In this document: positions 24,884 through 34,968 of the stretch, piece after piece
Layout: the number at the start of each line of letters is the position of its first letter
How positions within the stretch are numbered: position 1 is the stretch's first letter
Made by a program: the position numbers and the translations under genes
Notes under the pieces: model-generated
What the model was told of the DNA's origin: nothing
Database searches by the model: none
The model's input: only the letters and a program-made list of their open reading frames with translations
NCBI GenBank assembly: GCA_024516155.1
Contig: JAJJXM010000003.1
Span: 434,001 to 498,000 of the forward strand
Length of the DNA stretch: 64,000 nucleotides
Reading direction: 5' to 3'
Origin: Pyronema omphalodes
Taxonomy: Eukaryota > Ascomycota > Pezizomycetes > Pezizales > Pyronemataceae

Positions 24884-26217
24884 ATGACGAGTAATAACGT
24901 TGTGGAAGACGTACTTGAGGTTGACCCTGCGCTGGTATGCGCGTCTTTTTACCCCTTTGACGTTGCTTGTTTGCTTGCTTTCTGTGCTGTTCGTTGCTTT
25001 CTTTCGATATTGCTTCACTGCTCAGCAATAGACGAGCAACAAGTATTCGTCGTTATACGCGCTTCCGTAGACCAATGCTGACTTACATCTTGTGCTTGTA
25101 CAGCTCCTACCCGAAGATGATGACGACTATCAATCCACCGGCTATGCGACAACCACCGAGAGTTTAACAGAATCAATCTTTGAATACATCTTCGAGAATG
25201 GTCAGTAAAAAACGCCCCCACTCAGCCCTATGGGGATTAAAGATCTGCGTGCGGGTTCCTGCATGTCATACGATCGAAATAAACGCGCGGAAGTGGAGAT
25301 GTGGAGCCAGCCAGTCTTCGGAGCTGTGCGAAGGTGGAGAAAGTGGATCCGGCCGGCTGAAAGTGCACGTTTGCTGAAGAGTTTACCGTTACACAGGGCG
25401 ACGATACCACAGCTATTTCGGAGTCGACAAAAACCTTATGCCGACAGATGAAAAAGAACAAGATCGTCTAGATTTACACCATGAAATCATGATCCAATTA
25501 TTAAATGGAAAATACCATCTCGCACCAATAGATAGTAATCCTCAACGAATCCTCGACATCGGTACAGGAACAGGAATTTGGGCAATAGATATCGCATACC
25601 AGTATCCAAGTGCGGAGGTTACAGGAACAGACCTATCACCTATTCAACCAAAATGGGTTCCTCCGAACTGTAAATTCGAAGTCGACGACGCCGAACAACC
25701 CTGGACCTTCCGTCCCAATACCTTCGACTTGATCCATTCCCGAAACCTAAACCAAGCCATCGCCTCCTGGCCTTCAGTAATGTCCTCGATGTACACCTGC
25801 TGTAAACCCGGCGGCTACGTTGAACTCGCTGAACTCGAATGCCGAGCATATTCCGACGATAATACCCTTGCCCCCGACGACAAATTCGGCCATTTTATGA
25901 ACTTGTTATGTGAAGCTATGACGAAGCTCGGAAGACCACATGCAAGTGCGGAAGCTCTTGTTCAAAGACTAGAGGAGGCGGGGTTCGTGGATGTACAGGC
26001 GGTATCAGTAAAACAACCTTTCGGACCATGGCCGAAGGATGCGCATAGGAAACGCATTGGAGCCCTCACTATGATGATGTGTGAATCCGGCTGTGAAGCA
26101 TACGGAATGGCACCTTTCACTAGAGTGCTCGGTATGGAGAAGGATGAGGCGGCGAAGGTTTGCAGGGAGGCTGTGGAGGCGATAAGGAATAGGGGGACGC
26201 ATGTTTACAGTTATTAG
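24884..26217 (+). CDS. LaeA-like SAM-dependent methyltransferase 1
   Basis: Class I methyltransferase of the LaeA/TAM family found in large numbers in filamentous fungi; targets are usually unknown, some act on secondary metabolites or regulate their clusters. Exons 24884-24934, 25104-25200 and 25397-26217 join to 322 residues. Family landmarks: acidic start, SLTESIFEYIFENGRRYHSY (40-56), LPTDEKEQDRLDLHH-type block (64-78), SAM motif I ILDIGTGTGIWAID (101-114), VTGTDLSPIQPKWVPPNC, FDLIHSRNL and KPGGYVELAE, plus FGPWPKD near the C-terminus. Both introns lie in the N-terminal quarter. A related gene on the minus strand at 41.6-43.0 kb shares most blocks but not the intron positions. No biosynthetic backbone gene is nearby, so no cluster role is implied. 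Confidence 0.9.
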
Positions 26218-27240
26218 TGAGTATTCCTACTTTCTCTGGGGAAGTTGATGGGATGGGATGGGATGCACGGTGATTTCGATGATGAGACGCTGACTGATAA
26301 TAGCCATGTTGCATACGGACGGAAACCTGAGAATTCAGAGCTTTAATATGATGGTGCATAAGCCAGGGAACCGCGTTAAGCATCTCCCGAAGAAATATAA
26401 TTAATTCATGATACCATTTCATTTCCCTTGATGGATTTGATAGAAAAACGGGAAGCCAGACCCGTAGTTTTGGCCGATAGAAACATAAACTTTGTAGATA
26501 GACTTGGATGGACTTGATATGTAATGTCAATGCATTCTCACATACACATCACACGTACTCTCCGCCCTCGGTCATGACATAGAAACTCCGAACCCCAGTC
26601 CTCCATAGCCAAGATTTAAAACACGGGAAATAAAACTATGCCACTATACAATTCTCGATCACAGACATAGGGCATTCTGCATTCTGCATTCTGCAAGTCA
26701 TAAATCCCTAGCTAGTCCAAGTCTAGATCTCAATCTCATATGTTCTCGGCCCAAAGTCTAGGCCATATATCCCACCATATATCACCTGGAACCATCCATA
26801 TCCATATCCATATCCAACAAGCTCTAATTCCTAATCTTTAATCTTTATTAGAGGGTATACTTAATCTCTAATCTTTATTTAATCTTTCTTTAACCCCCAT
26901 CATCAGAGAAAAAAACAAAAATAAAAAATAAAAAATAAAAAACGTGTCATCTGTAGTCTGGACTCTGTGCAGTCTGTGCATATAGTGCTTAACTCTGGTA
27001 TGGAGTTGTCCGATGATCTGATCGATTAGATTTAACTCAGCTTAGGGCAATATTACTTGCATAACTATGACTAGCTTTAGGGATGGCTTTAGGGATGTAT
27101 CATACATGTATTGTGGTTATACATAGTAGGTATGGGTATATGGTAATTGTGATACGGTAAATACGGTATTTGCCGTGTTGAAATTCGATATTGGATATGG
27201 CCATATGGAATTGCAACTTTATGGGACGGGTGGCTTGATA

Positions 27241-27305
27241 TTGGATGTCTTGGATGTCTTGGATGTCTTGGATGTCTTGGATGTCTTGGATGTCTTGGAT
27301 GTCTT
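27241..27305 (+). repeat. 9-bp tandem array TTGGATGTC, about seven copies
   Basis: Perfect head-to-tail copies of the 9-mer from 27241 to about 27305. The length is a multiple of three, which creates spurious open frames on both strands. Confidence 0.95.
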
Positions 27306-27364
27306 AAGGACCGAAAACACGACGGCTTCGATGGTTTCGATTGTTCTCGGCTCCTGAGGCTCGT

Positions 27365-27510
27365 GGGGCTAGGCGAAGCTTGGTGAAGCCTGGTGAAGCC
27401 TGGTGAAGTTAGGCAACACCAGGTAACACCAGGTAAATTCAAGAAAAGCTAGCTGGAGAGGCCAGACAATGCTAAGCAACACCAGGCAACGCTAATAAAA
27501 GCCACGCATA
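27365..27510 (+). repeat. Mixed 10-11-bp repeats
   Basis: Three copies of a 10-mer like TGGTGAAGCC (27381-27410), then copies of an 11-bp unit like AACACCAGGTA and related words to about 27495. Confidence 0.75.
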
Positions 27511-27731
27511 AGCGCAAGCCACCTGGTCTGGTTGACTTTCCACAGTGCAATGTGCATCAGCCACAACGGGAAGCGAAAGTGTCACAGCGAGGATAGGGTG
27601 TGGTCATGAAGCTTGTGTGAGCGGCGAATTTTACTTTTTACGGGAATCTGCAGAAAGCACCGTTAGTCCGGCCGGCCTGGAGGAAATTCATGCGCATGAG
27701 AAGATGCATGTTGTATCACTCGTTGAATGGA

Positions 27732-27875
27732 ACATGGACATGATGTCGGTTGACCTTTGTGTTTCCACCTAGATGGAGGATGATGGATACTCCAGTCGTG
27801 GCATAGCACTCGTCACATGGAAGTGATCTCGATTGAGCTTTTTATGTATCCATCTAGATGGAGGATGATGGATAA
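27732..27875 (+). repeat. Imperfect direct duplication, offset about 84 bp
   Basis: A segment beginning ACATGGA and ending AGATGGAGGATGATGGATA occurs at 27732-27789 and again at 27815-27874. The shared 3' 19 bases are identical; the middle is diverged. Confidence 0.75.
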
Positions 27876-28069
27876 CCCTTTATCCTCCTTTCTCCTGCCA
27901 CCTCCCCGCATTCTCAATCTCGCCTTCAGAATATATACTTCGACTTGAAATAATTGTGAGTATTACCAGAACGAATCGATTTCGAAATACCTAGCCAATC
28001 TCAATACAGATTCTTGTCTAACAGCGGTGTGGTTCAAACAGAAACTGTTGAAGGAACAGAAACAACACC

Positions 28070-31000
28070 ATGAACTGGACAGGAGGCGCCCGTGCCCGAG
28101 CTTCTAAAGCATCTACTGGCGTCGTCGCAAAACAGAAACAATACTTTGCAAGAGTACGAGCCAAGGCAACTGCAGATGCATTCATGGGCGCCCCTTCTTC
28201 CGTCGGTGATATGGATTCGAATCAAAACCACGACTACGAACACGCAGCCCCGGATCTAAGTCCAGTTCGTCAGCGGAACGTTATGGTACCGGAATTCGAT
28301 ATAATAGTCGGAAAACAAGATAGTAAAGGGAGTCAAGTAGATGATAAAGGAGAGGAAGAGGGGTTCTTGAGGACTAGAAAACGATTGGCTTCGCAGGAAA
28401 CACAGACGATGTTGATGGGTCAAGGACCGCCGAAGAAGGTTAAGAAAGATATACTGGAAAAGCGGAAGAAGTTGTTGGAGAAGGAGGATTGGTTGTTTAC
28501 TGGGCTTTCGTTACCGGCTCCGAGGATCAAGAAACCGGACCCACCGCCCCCGCCCCCGCCTCCACCACACGCAAGTCAAACTGCTATGTTGCCGCCGGAA
28601 CAGTATACACTACGGAACACCACCAGATGGAATTCACAACCTAGGTCACAGGCAACTTTGATGCATCCTGCTGCTCCGAGACCTAGTCAAACTGTCACAG
28701 AAGCGGGAACAGAGGTGATGGACCATGTTGATACGGGTTTCAATGCTTTTAAGGAATTGAGTCAGGGAGGATATATTAGAATTGGCAAGGGACGCCAGGA
28801 ACTGCCTACCTCAAGCAGCTTGGATTGGGAAAGAATAACGAATCTGGGGAACAGTCCGTCTACGAAGGGGCTCAATATTAAGGAATATCGGACTTTGGAG
28901 ACGGCGCGAGCATCTCAGATGTCACAGCTGCCGCGGGTTGAGAGGGTTTCACAGACTTCGAAGGATTCTAGAATTCCTCAAGATTTCAGAGCTCTGTTGG
29001 GAATGGATAAGAGGAGTAGGGAGAAGAGGCCCATGGAACTATTCCCTCCTCGTGCACAGCCTGTACAGCATTCAGAGCCATCGATGCCCGCAGCACCGGA
29101 GACACCATCTCGTAATGTTGAAGAGGAGCAAGAGAATGTTAGTGAGAGATTAGACGACGAGGATAGTGAGGAGTACATGGATCTTCCAGCTTCGTTTATC
29201 CATCGGTATCATGAGAATTCAGATCCCTTTGGTCCTGAAAACTCCTATCAACCAAAAACGTTTCTCGGCTCAAAGAACGGCCCGAAACCTTCTCCGCCAC
29301 ATCTTAGAATACCCACTCAGAGCTTACCCCGACATGTCACCGAAGACTCAGTTTCTCCTCCTATGCGTTCTACTCCTCCAATCTTCTCATCACCACCGAA
29401 GCCAAAATCAACAGCTGCTTCAACCATCGAAGGTTTACTAAGGGATATTTCTGAAATTGCAGCGTCAAGTGTGCCAGGACCATCACAAAGGCTCGTACCA
29501 GAGCCATTACGAATCCATACACCATCGTCACCAACCTCGTATGTTACTCACTTTGTTTCGAGAGGCATCGAGAGCGATGATATGGAATTTACAAACACCG
29601 AGCTACCGAATGTCGAAGAGGAAGATGAAGAAATTGAACTGCCACCGTTGAGAAATGATCCTCCTACAATGATATCTTTGACTTCTGAGACAGATTTACC
29701 GAGTGCTATGAGCAATAACTCAGAGCTGCAGCAACTGGAAGATACTACAGAAGAACTTGAGAATTTTGAAATGGATCTGGAGGAACTATTCGGAAAAGAA
29801 CCTGGGAAGGAGTTTGAGAAGGTAATTAATATGGATGAGGAATGGAGGAAGTTTCTACAGCCAGCTGCACCAGAGGATAGTGATACCGTTGATGCACGGG
29901 AAGACAGGATTTCTTCAGATGTGATGGCAATTTCGGAAGTTCAGAGCGAGGAAATTAATGCGGCTACTTACGGAATGGAGTATAGTGGGTTTCCGGATGA
30001 AAAACATATGGCAGTGATTAATGATGCCATTGAGGAGTTTATTAGAGAATATGGGTCCACACAACTTCCGGTTATTGATCAGCCTTTGGAACAGGATTTA
30101 CCGATACAAACACAGGCGATTTCGAATATCCTGGAGGACATAGTAGGATTATCAGCTAATACAGGAGGACAGCCTGAGGATCTAGAGCGTTTGAACTCCG
30201 CTGAAGTAGCTCCCTTAGGATCAGTTCTCGTAGCGAACGAGGAATCCGTACCTATTTATACAGAGCAGGAACCAAAAACACCAGCAGTCCCTTTGACATC
30301 ACCTCCAAGCTCCCCTAAGCTACCCACGACCCCTCCTACAGTGTTACCTGACCCAGCTCCCCTCATACCTGACGACCCCAATCAAGCCTGGCACGACTTC
30401 ATCTGTGGCCCCAGTTCCTCCCTTGATGACTCCGACGATGACCTCTTTACTCTACCTTTACCATATGTTCCCAAGCCACCATCCCGGACCTTCAGCTCCC
30501 ACTTCACCGCCTTAACCGCCACTGAAGCTCCGTCGTCACCAGAAAACAAGCATTTGAATTTACACAAGAAATTCACCGCTCCTACAGCCACCGAAGCTCC
30601 TTCTTCACCCGATCTGTCCAGGCAAGTACGAAGAGGCTTCACTGCTATAAATATCCCCAGTTCTTCTCCGGCGCATCCACGCACTGCAGGAAGACAATCC
30701 AATACCACAGAAACACTGACTTCATTGAATAGGAGTAGGAATATTGGGAGAAGGTTTACAGCGTTAACAGCGACGGAAATACCAAGTAGCTCCCCAGCCC
30801 TTGGAGCGAGGAGTCGATACTTCGGGGGAAGTGATACGCCTAGCGGTCCTTCTTCACGTGCCACCAGAGGATCGTCACCAGTAGGGAATGATATTGGCCA
30901 TAATTCTACTACGCTTTCAAGGGAAGAAATGGAGGAGAGGGAGAGAAGGTCTATCACGCCGCAGATGCCAGGTAGGGGAGGAGGGGGGAGAAGTTTTTCT

Positions 31001-31198
31001 ACGGTGGGAAATGTTTCGGCACCTACGACACCGGGTACACCGGGGATTGCGAGTAATTTGAGTTCAGTTTCAGATCCGGTGGAGGGAAGTGTGAGTAGGA
31101 TTAGAAAGTGGAAAAGGCCGAAGAGATTTGTGGGGAGTATGGCGGAAGGGGATGGTGAGATTGAAGAGGAGGTGGTCGAGGATATTGAGGATTGGTAA
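28070..31198 (+). CDS. 1042-residue disordered protein with FTALTATEAPSSP repeats
   Basis: A single long exon with no family I can name. The start MNWTGGARARASK...AKQKQYFARVRAK is basic and resembles the opening of other fungal hypothetical proteins (MNWTGGRLQRH type); this is from memory of the family, not a search. Most of the rest is predicted disordered: Pro run at about 165-173 (PPPPPPPPPP), many Ser/Pro-Thr/Pro sites (SPP, TPP), and acidic helices around 520-580 (EEEDEEIELPP, LEELFGKEPGKEFEK). Residues about 805-905 hold four copies of a motif F-T-A-x-x-A-T-E-x-P-S-S, at nucleotides near 30500, 30570, 30633 (diverged, FTAINIPSSSPA) and 30752, each preceded by basic residues. The C-terminus is basic then acidic (RKWKRPKRF...EEEVVEDIEDW). 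Possibly nuclear, with phospho-regulated docking motifs; that is inference. Confidence 0.82.
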   Translation: MNWTGGARARASKASTGVVAKQKQYFARVRAKATADAFMGAPSSVGDMDSNQNHDYEHAAPDLSPVRQRNVMVPEFDIIVGKQDSKGSQVDDKGEEEGFLRTRKRLASQETQTMLMGQGPPKKVKKDILEKRKKLLEKEDWLFTGLSLPAPRIKKPDPPPPPPPPPHASQTAMLPPEQYTLRNTTRWNSQPRSQATLMHPAAPRPSQTVTEAGTEVMDHVDTGFNAFKELSQGGYIRIGKGRQELPTSSSLDWERITNLGNSPSTKGLNIKEYRTLETARASQMSQLPRVERVSQTSKDSRIPQDFRALLGMDKRSREKRPMELFPPRAQPVQHSEPSMPAAPETPSRNVEEEQENVSERLDDEDSEEYMDLPASFIHRYHENSDPFGPENSYQPKTFLGSKNGPKPSPPHLRIPTQSLPRHVTEDSVSPPMRSTPPIFSSPPKPKSTAASTIEGLLRDISEIAASSVPGPSQRLVPEPLRIHTPSSPTSYVTHFVSRGIESDDMEFTNTELPNVEEEDEEIELPPLRNDPPTMISLTSETDLPSAMSNNSELQQLEDTTEELENFEMDLEELFGKEPGKEFEKVINMDEEWRKFLQPAAPEDSDTVDAREDRISSDVMAISEVQSEEINAATYGMEYSGFPDEKHMAVINDAIEEFIREYGSTQLPVIDQPLEQDLPIQTQAISNILEDIVGLSANTGGQPEDLERLNSAEVAPLGSVLVANEESVPIYTEQEPKTPAVPLTSPPSSPKLPTTPPTVLPDPAPLIPDDPNQAWHDFICGPSSSLDDSDDDLFTLPLPYVPKPPSRTFSSHFTALTATEAPSSPENKHLNLHKKFTAPTATEAPSSPDLSRQVRRGFTAINIPSSSPAHPRTAGRQSNTTETLTSLNRSRNIGRRFTALTATEIPSSSPALGARSRYFGGSDTPSGPSSRATRGSSPVGNDIGHNSTTLSREEMEERERRSITPQMPGRGGGGRSFSTVGNVSAPTTPGTPGIASNLSSVSDPVEGSVSRIRKWKRPKRFVGSMAEGDGEIEEEVVEDIEDW

Positions 31199-31527
31199 TT
31201 TGGATTGATGATTTAGTTGGTGATATTTGTATTGATTTGTTTGGCGGTTTAACTGAAGCTATACGGATATTCCGCAATGTAGAATCCCGAGAATCACGTA
31301 ATGGTAGCGGCATGATTAATCAATGAAACTGAATATTCGAAATTCGAAAGCTAAAAAATTAAAACAAAAACAAGTGCCACGTCCGACTTGCTATTCCCAA
31401 ACTCATTGGTTGGTGAGTCTCCGCAAAACTTTCCAGCATGCGGAACAAATATAAACCCCCGATTATAGCAAATCTCCCATGGACTTTCTTCCTCCCCATC
31501 ACCCCACCGTAGATTCCACAACAAGTA
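31199..31527. other. Convergent intergenic region
   Basis: About 330 bp between the 1042-residue protein stop and the FAM32A-like stop; presumably shared 3' UTRs and terminators. Nothing else seen. Confidence 0.6.
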
Positions 31528-32055
31528 TTATCCCGGTCCAATTCTCGGCCTATTATCACAAATTAGCACTCACCCTCCAATCCATTTCCCGCAACCGTGG
31601 TAGACTTACATATCATGGTGTTCACTCAGTCCCGCAAGATACTTATTGTACTCCTCAACTCTTTCCTTATGCGATTTCATCGCCTCTTTCGCTAATCGCT
31701 TCTCCATCTGTTCTCGTCTTCTCTCCTCAAATCTTCGTTCTGCCTCGGTTTTGCCAGCGTAGGGATCATCATCTTCGGGGTCATCGATTTGTGGAGCCTT
31801 TTTTGGGGAGCTGGCAGAGCTGGCTTCGGCGCCGGATGAGGATGTGATTGCGGCTTTGAGTTTGGATTTTTTCTTTTTTTTGGTAATTTTACTGCCGACA
31901 CCTTTGAGTTTGAGCGCTCCGCCTGAGAGTTGTTAGTAGCTGCTTGCCAGATGACTTCCCGGTGCTTTCCCCACTTTGCGGCTAGGGGGATTGAAATGGG
32001 GTATAGGGTTTAAAAGGGCACACATACCGGTGGAGGCGTAGTCTTCTTTGCCCAT
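31528..32055 (-). CDS. FAM32A-like nuclear protein
   Basis: Small, highly basic protein of the FAM32A family; in human spliceosomes FAM32A is a step-II factor reaching the active site with its C-terminus. Exons 32028-32055, 31610-31922 and 31528-31549 give 120 residues. The N-terminus MGKEDYASTGGALKLKG is followed by a KKKKK stretch, an acidic middle (DDPEDDDPYAGKTEAE) and the family signature helix FEERREQMEKRLAKEAMKS. Then comes HKERVEEYNKYLAGLSEHHDMPRIGPG. The C-terminal MPRIGPG is only obtained by removing the last intron (31550-31609). Its donor GTAAGT immediately follows AT of the Met codon, so unspliced mRNA reads ATG-TAA and stops there. The conserved tail makes the three-exon model much more likely. 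Confidence 0.9.
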
Positions 32056-32352
32056 GGTTGAGCGGGTTGGACGTGGACTGTGAAGCTTGTTCGGCGGACG
32101 CGACGGCGTGATAAGGATGCCAAGACACACGACGCGGATGTGCTTTAGCTTTCGAAGCTTCGAGGCTTTGCGAGCTCTTTGGACATGGTTTGTCACTCGA
32201 TTATGTGTGTTGCAGTTTATGTCCGCCTAAAAAAAACTACTTTTGCATTGGTATCTAATACATCTCTCATCCAATTCTTCCATCTCTATCTCTCATGCCC
32301 TTTTACCACCTCTATCTCCCACGCAACCTTTCCATCTTTATTTCTATTCCGC

Positions 32353-33578
32353 CTACTCAAAATCCGCCTTCAAAACAAATCTATATGATGCCTCGCCGTT
32401 CTCCATCTTCTGGATGGCAGTCTTGACGTCAGACATGGGCATGATGTTGACCCAGGATTTGACATCCTTCTCTGCAACTGCCTTAAGCATTTCCTCCACC
32501 TCCACCTTGGAACCGACATTGCTACCACGGATCGCCAAGTTGGAAGTAGCAATATCCGCCCACTCCAACGCTGGGAGCTTTCCCTCGGGGATTCCACAAA
32601 CGACGAGAGTTCCTCCGATCTTGAGAAGAGAAAGGTAGTGCTTCAAAGGCATGTCTGTTGAGAAGTTGGTGGAGATGATCATATCTAGGGTTCGTGTCCT
32701 CTTGTTGGTCCAGTTTTCCTCGCTCGTTACCCAGAAGTCGCTGGCTCCCATCTTAAGGGCATCCTCCTTCTTTCTGGCAGAGTGGGAAATGACGGTGATG
32801 TCGAAGTCGAAGACCTGCTTTCCAAAAAGAACTCCAAAGTGTCCCAATCCACCGAGTCCGACAATTCCGACCTTAGCTCCAGGCTTCAATCCGGATCGTG
32901 CCAACGGGCTGTACATAGTCACACCGGCGCAGAGCATAGGTGCGGCAATCTCAGGAGCGATTCCCTCGGGAATGGGGTATACAAAGTTCTCGTGGATACG
33001 GACGTAGTCGGCGTATCCTCCATATGCCAAAGATCCATCCTTGTATCTCCAGTTGTAAGTCTCAACAACCTCCTTGCAGTAGTTCTCCTTTCCTCCGTTC
33101 AATCCTCCCTTTCCACCATGTCCATGCTCACCCTCAGGTCCCCAGGTTCCATGCTTCTCTCCAACCTCCTCACCAGCGCAAGCATCACATCCTCCACAGG
33201 ACCAAGCCTGAGCTCCAACTCCAACGTAGTCGCCAGCTTTGATTGAGGTGACCTTGGGTCCGACGCGGACAACCTTTCCGGTTACTTCGTGACCGGGAAC
33301 AACGGGGTAGATGGTGGGTGACCAGCCGGAACGGAGAACGTGGAGATCGGAACCACAGATACCGCAGTAGTCGACTTTGATATCGATATCATAGGCGTCG
33401 AAGGGCTTGGGAGTGAACTTGTGGAGGCGGAGGTCGGTCCAGTTTTCCGCTGTCTCGGGTTAGCTTGGGGGATGCTCTTGAGCTTGCTTTCGAGGTCCTT
33501 CAAGTCTTCAACAAAATGGATGGGAAAAAATATACCATCGAAAGCGGCGTAACCGGTGAACTGCTCAGGAACAGACAT
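32353..33578 (-). CDS. Zinc-dependent alcohol dehydrogenase (ADH6/cinnamyl type)
   Basis: NADP(H)-type medium-chain dehydrogenase/reductase of the yeast Adh6/cinnamyl alcohol dehydrogenase group, which reduces a broad range of aldehydes. Exons 33536-33578 and 32353-33449 give 379 residues. Catalytic zinc ligands are in CGICGSD (Cys46) and PGHE (His68, Glu69), with the distal Cys in MLCAGVT. The Rossmann motif is GIVGLGGLGHFG. The structural-zinc loop is unusual: after Cys99, Cys102 and Cys105 the fourth Cys (139) comes 33 residues later rather than the usual 7, because of a Gly/His/Glu-rich insertion. The insertion is stop-free and a multiple of three. It could be a spliced 81-nt segment (33093-33173, GT...AG), but splicing would leave six residues between the cysteines, not seven, so I keep it as coding. 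Confidence 0.9.
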
Positions 33579-34566
33579 TTTGGTGGATTACTATGAGAAA
33601 CGAAAGGGATCGAAACGAGAGATTCAAAGTCGACAATCTTCACCCATTTGCGCGGTGGAAAGATTTTTATAGCAGATCATCAATAGCGCGGGGTAGTGCC
33701 GATTCGGGAGCTAGATCTGGCGATTATGCGGGATGGGATTTTATCAAGACCAAGCATCCCGCCAACCGATACGGGGATTCGCTACCAGCAGCGGGATTGG
33801 TGTTATCGGACGCTAGTGGATAAAGTTCTTCGGTGCTGCGTTTGACAGTTGAAGCTTGACATCGAAACAAATGAAACCGTGTTGAGGATTCGAAAATTGT
33901 TTGGACAAACGGAGTGGTGAATAATGAAATGTCAGACGTCATGCATATGCATGTTTAAAAGAAACTTTAATACTTGTGTGCCTCCATATGCATAGAACAC
34001 GCGCGGATTTCGCGGATCGGTCATAGCCGCGCAGCTGCGGGAGCTATGCCATACAGAACAGCTGTCAGAGAATCCGGTGTGTATCCACTTTACTTTTCGA
34101 GCTCTTGCACAGGCACCGAATTCTCTTTCTGGACCCCACTCTACAGTACCCGCAATCGCTTCTCCGCGGCAACTCCGACCGCGTAAATCAGCAGAAAGAA
34201 GAAAAGAAGATTTACAACACCTAGGTTTAATTTCCACCAGCGCGGTTCATGTGGGGCTTGCAGCAAATCTCGCATCTGAGCCCCCATGCAACCGCATCTT
34301 GAAGCGGCTAGATATCCTCCCTTGTCAACGACAATAACAGAAGAATACCCCCACGGATGCACACACGACCGAAGCAAGCAAGCTTGGAATACCCAAAGTG
34401 GCCCCGATCAATTCTCATTTCTTCCAGGTTTTGGAAAGATTACAAACGCCTCAACGATCCTAAATTCTGCCGTGACACAGTTCTCCCGGAACTTGTGAAG
34501 CTGTAAAAAAAAACAAGCTGAAGATGGATCAAAATTTGATGCAAGAGCTCAACTGAGACAACGAAT
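33579..34566. other. Intergenic stretch
   Basis: Upstream of the alcohol dehydrogenase. Contains its promoter and otherwise only short frames without domains. Confidence 0.6.
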
Positions 34567-34968
34567 TCACACTTTTTCGGCTGTTATCAAAGCTTCCCCC
34601 TTCTCTTTTATTTCCTTTTCCTCCGCCGTTTCTTCCTGTGCCCCCGTTTCAGCTTGAACCATCGTCGCCATTTCCATAACTTGATGCTCCTCAGGCATAG
34701 GCACGGGCATAGACTCCTTCGAACCTTCCTTTTCCTCCCTCTGTAATTGTTCACCCGGTAATTCCCACTCTTTCATCTCAAGCTTCCTTCCTTCTTCCTC
34801 CCTTAATGCCTCCTCTTTTATACGTTCTCGCTCTTTCCAGCGTAGTTGGGCAAGCTTTAATCGTTTGTCTCGTTTTCGCCGGGTCTTTTCGATTTGTTTT
34901 TGGGCGTACCGTTGCGCGGGACTGGTTTTCTTTTTCTCGCGCGGGAGAGTGGGTTCGATGTCGGCCAT
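34567..34968 (-). CDS. Small basic/acidic coiled-coil protein
   Basis: Single-exon frame of 133 residues from the ATG at 34968. The N-terminal half is strongly basic and helical (KKKTSPAQRYAQKQ, KTRRKRDKRLKLAQLRWKERER), then comes an acidic Glu-rich half (EEEGRKLEMKEWELPGEQLQREEKE...EETAEEKEIKEKGE). The pattern fits a charged single helix or coiled coil; no family is recognised. The frame stays open upstream to 35085, but MADIEP is preferred because the extension looks like UTR. Charge bias could also arise from low-complexity DNA, so the gene itself is uncertain. Confidence 0.5.
   Translation of the reverse strand: MADIEPTLPREKKKTSPAQRYAQKQIEKTRRKRDKRLKLAQLRWKERERIKEEALREEEGRKLEMKEWELPGEQLQREEKEGSKESMPVPMPEEHQVMEMATMVQAETGAQEETAEEKEIKEKGEALITAEKV

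Larger units (their letters stand above)
26218..28069. other. Intergenic stretch with several short repeats
   Basis: Contains AT-rich microsatellites (26820-26945), a 9-bp tandem array, 10-bp repeats and an approximately 84-bp duplicated segment before the start of the 1042-residue protein gene. No coding region is supported. Confidence 0.6.

Noticed and set aside
30382..30957. 191-codon minus-strand frame
   Set aside because: Antisense to the repeat part of the 1042-residue protein; no independent evidence.
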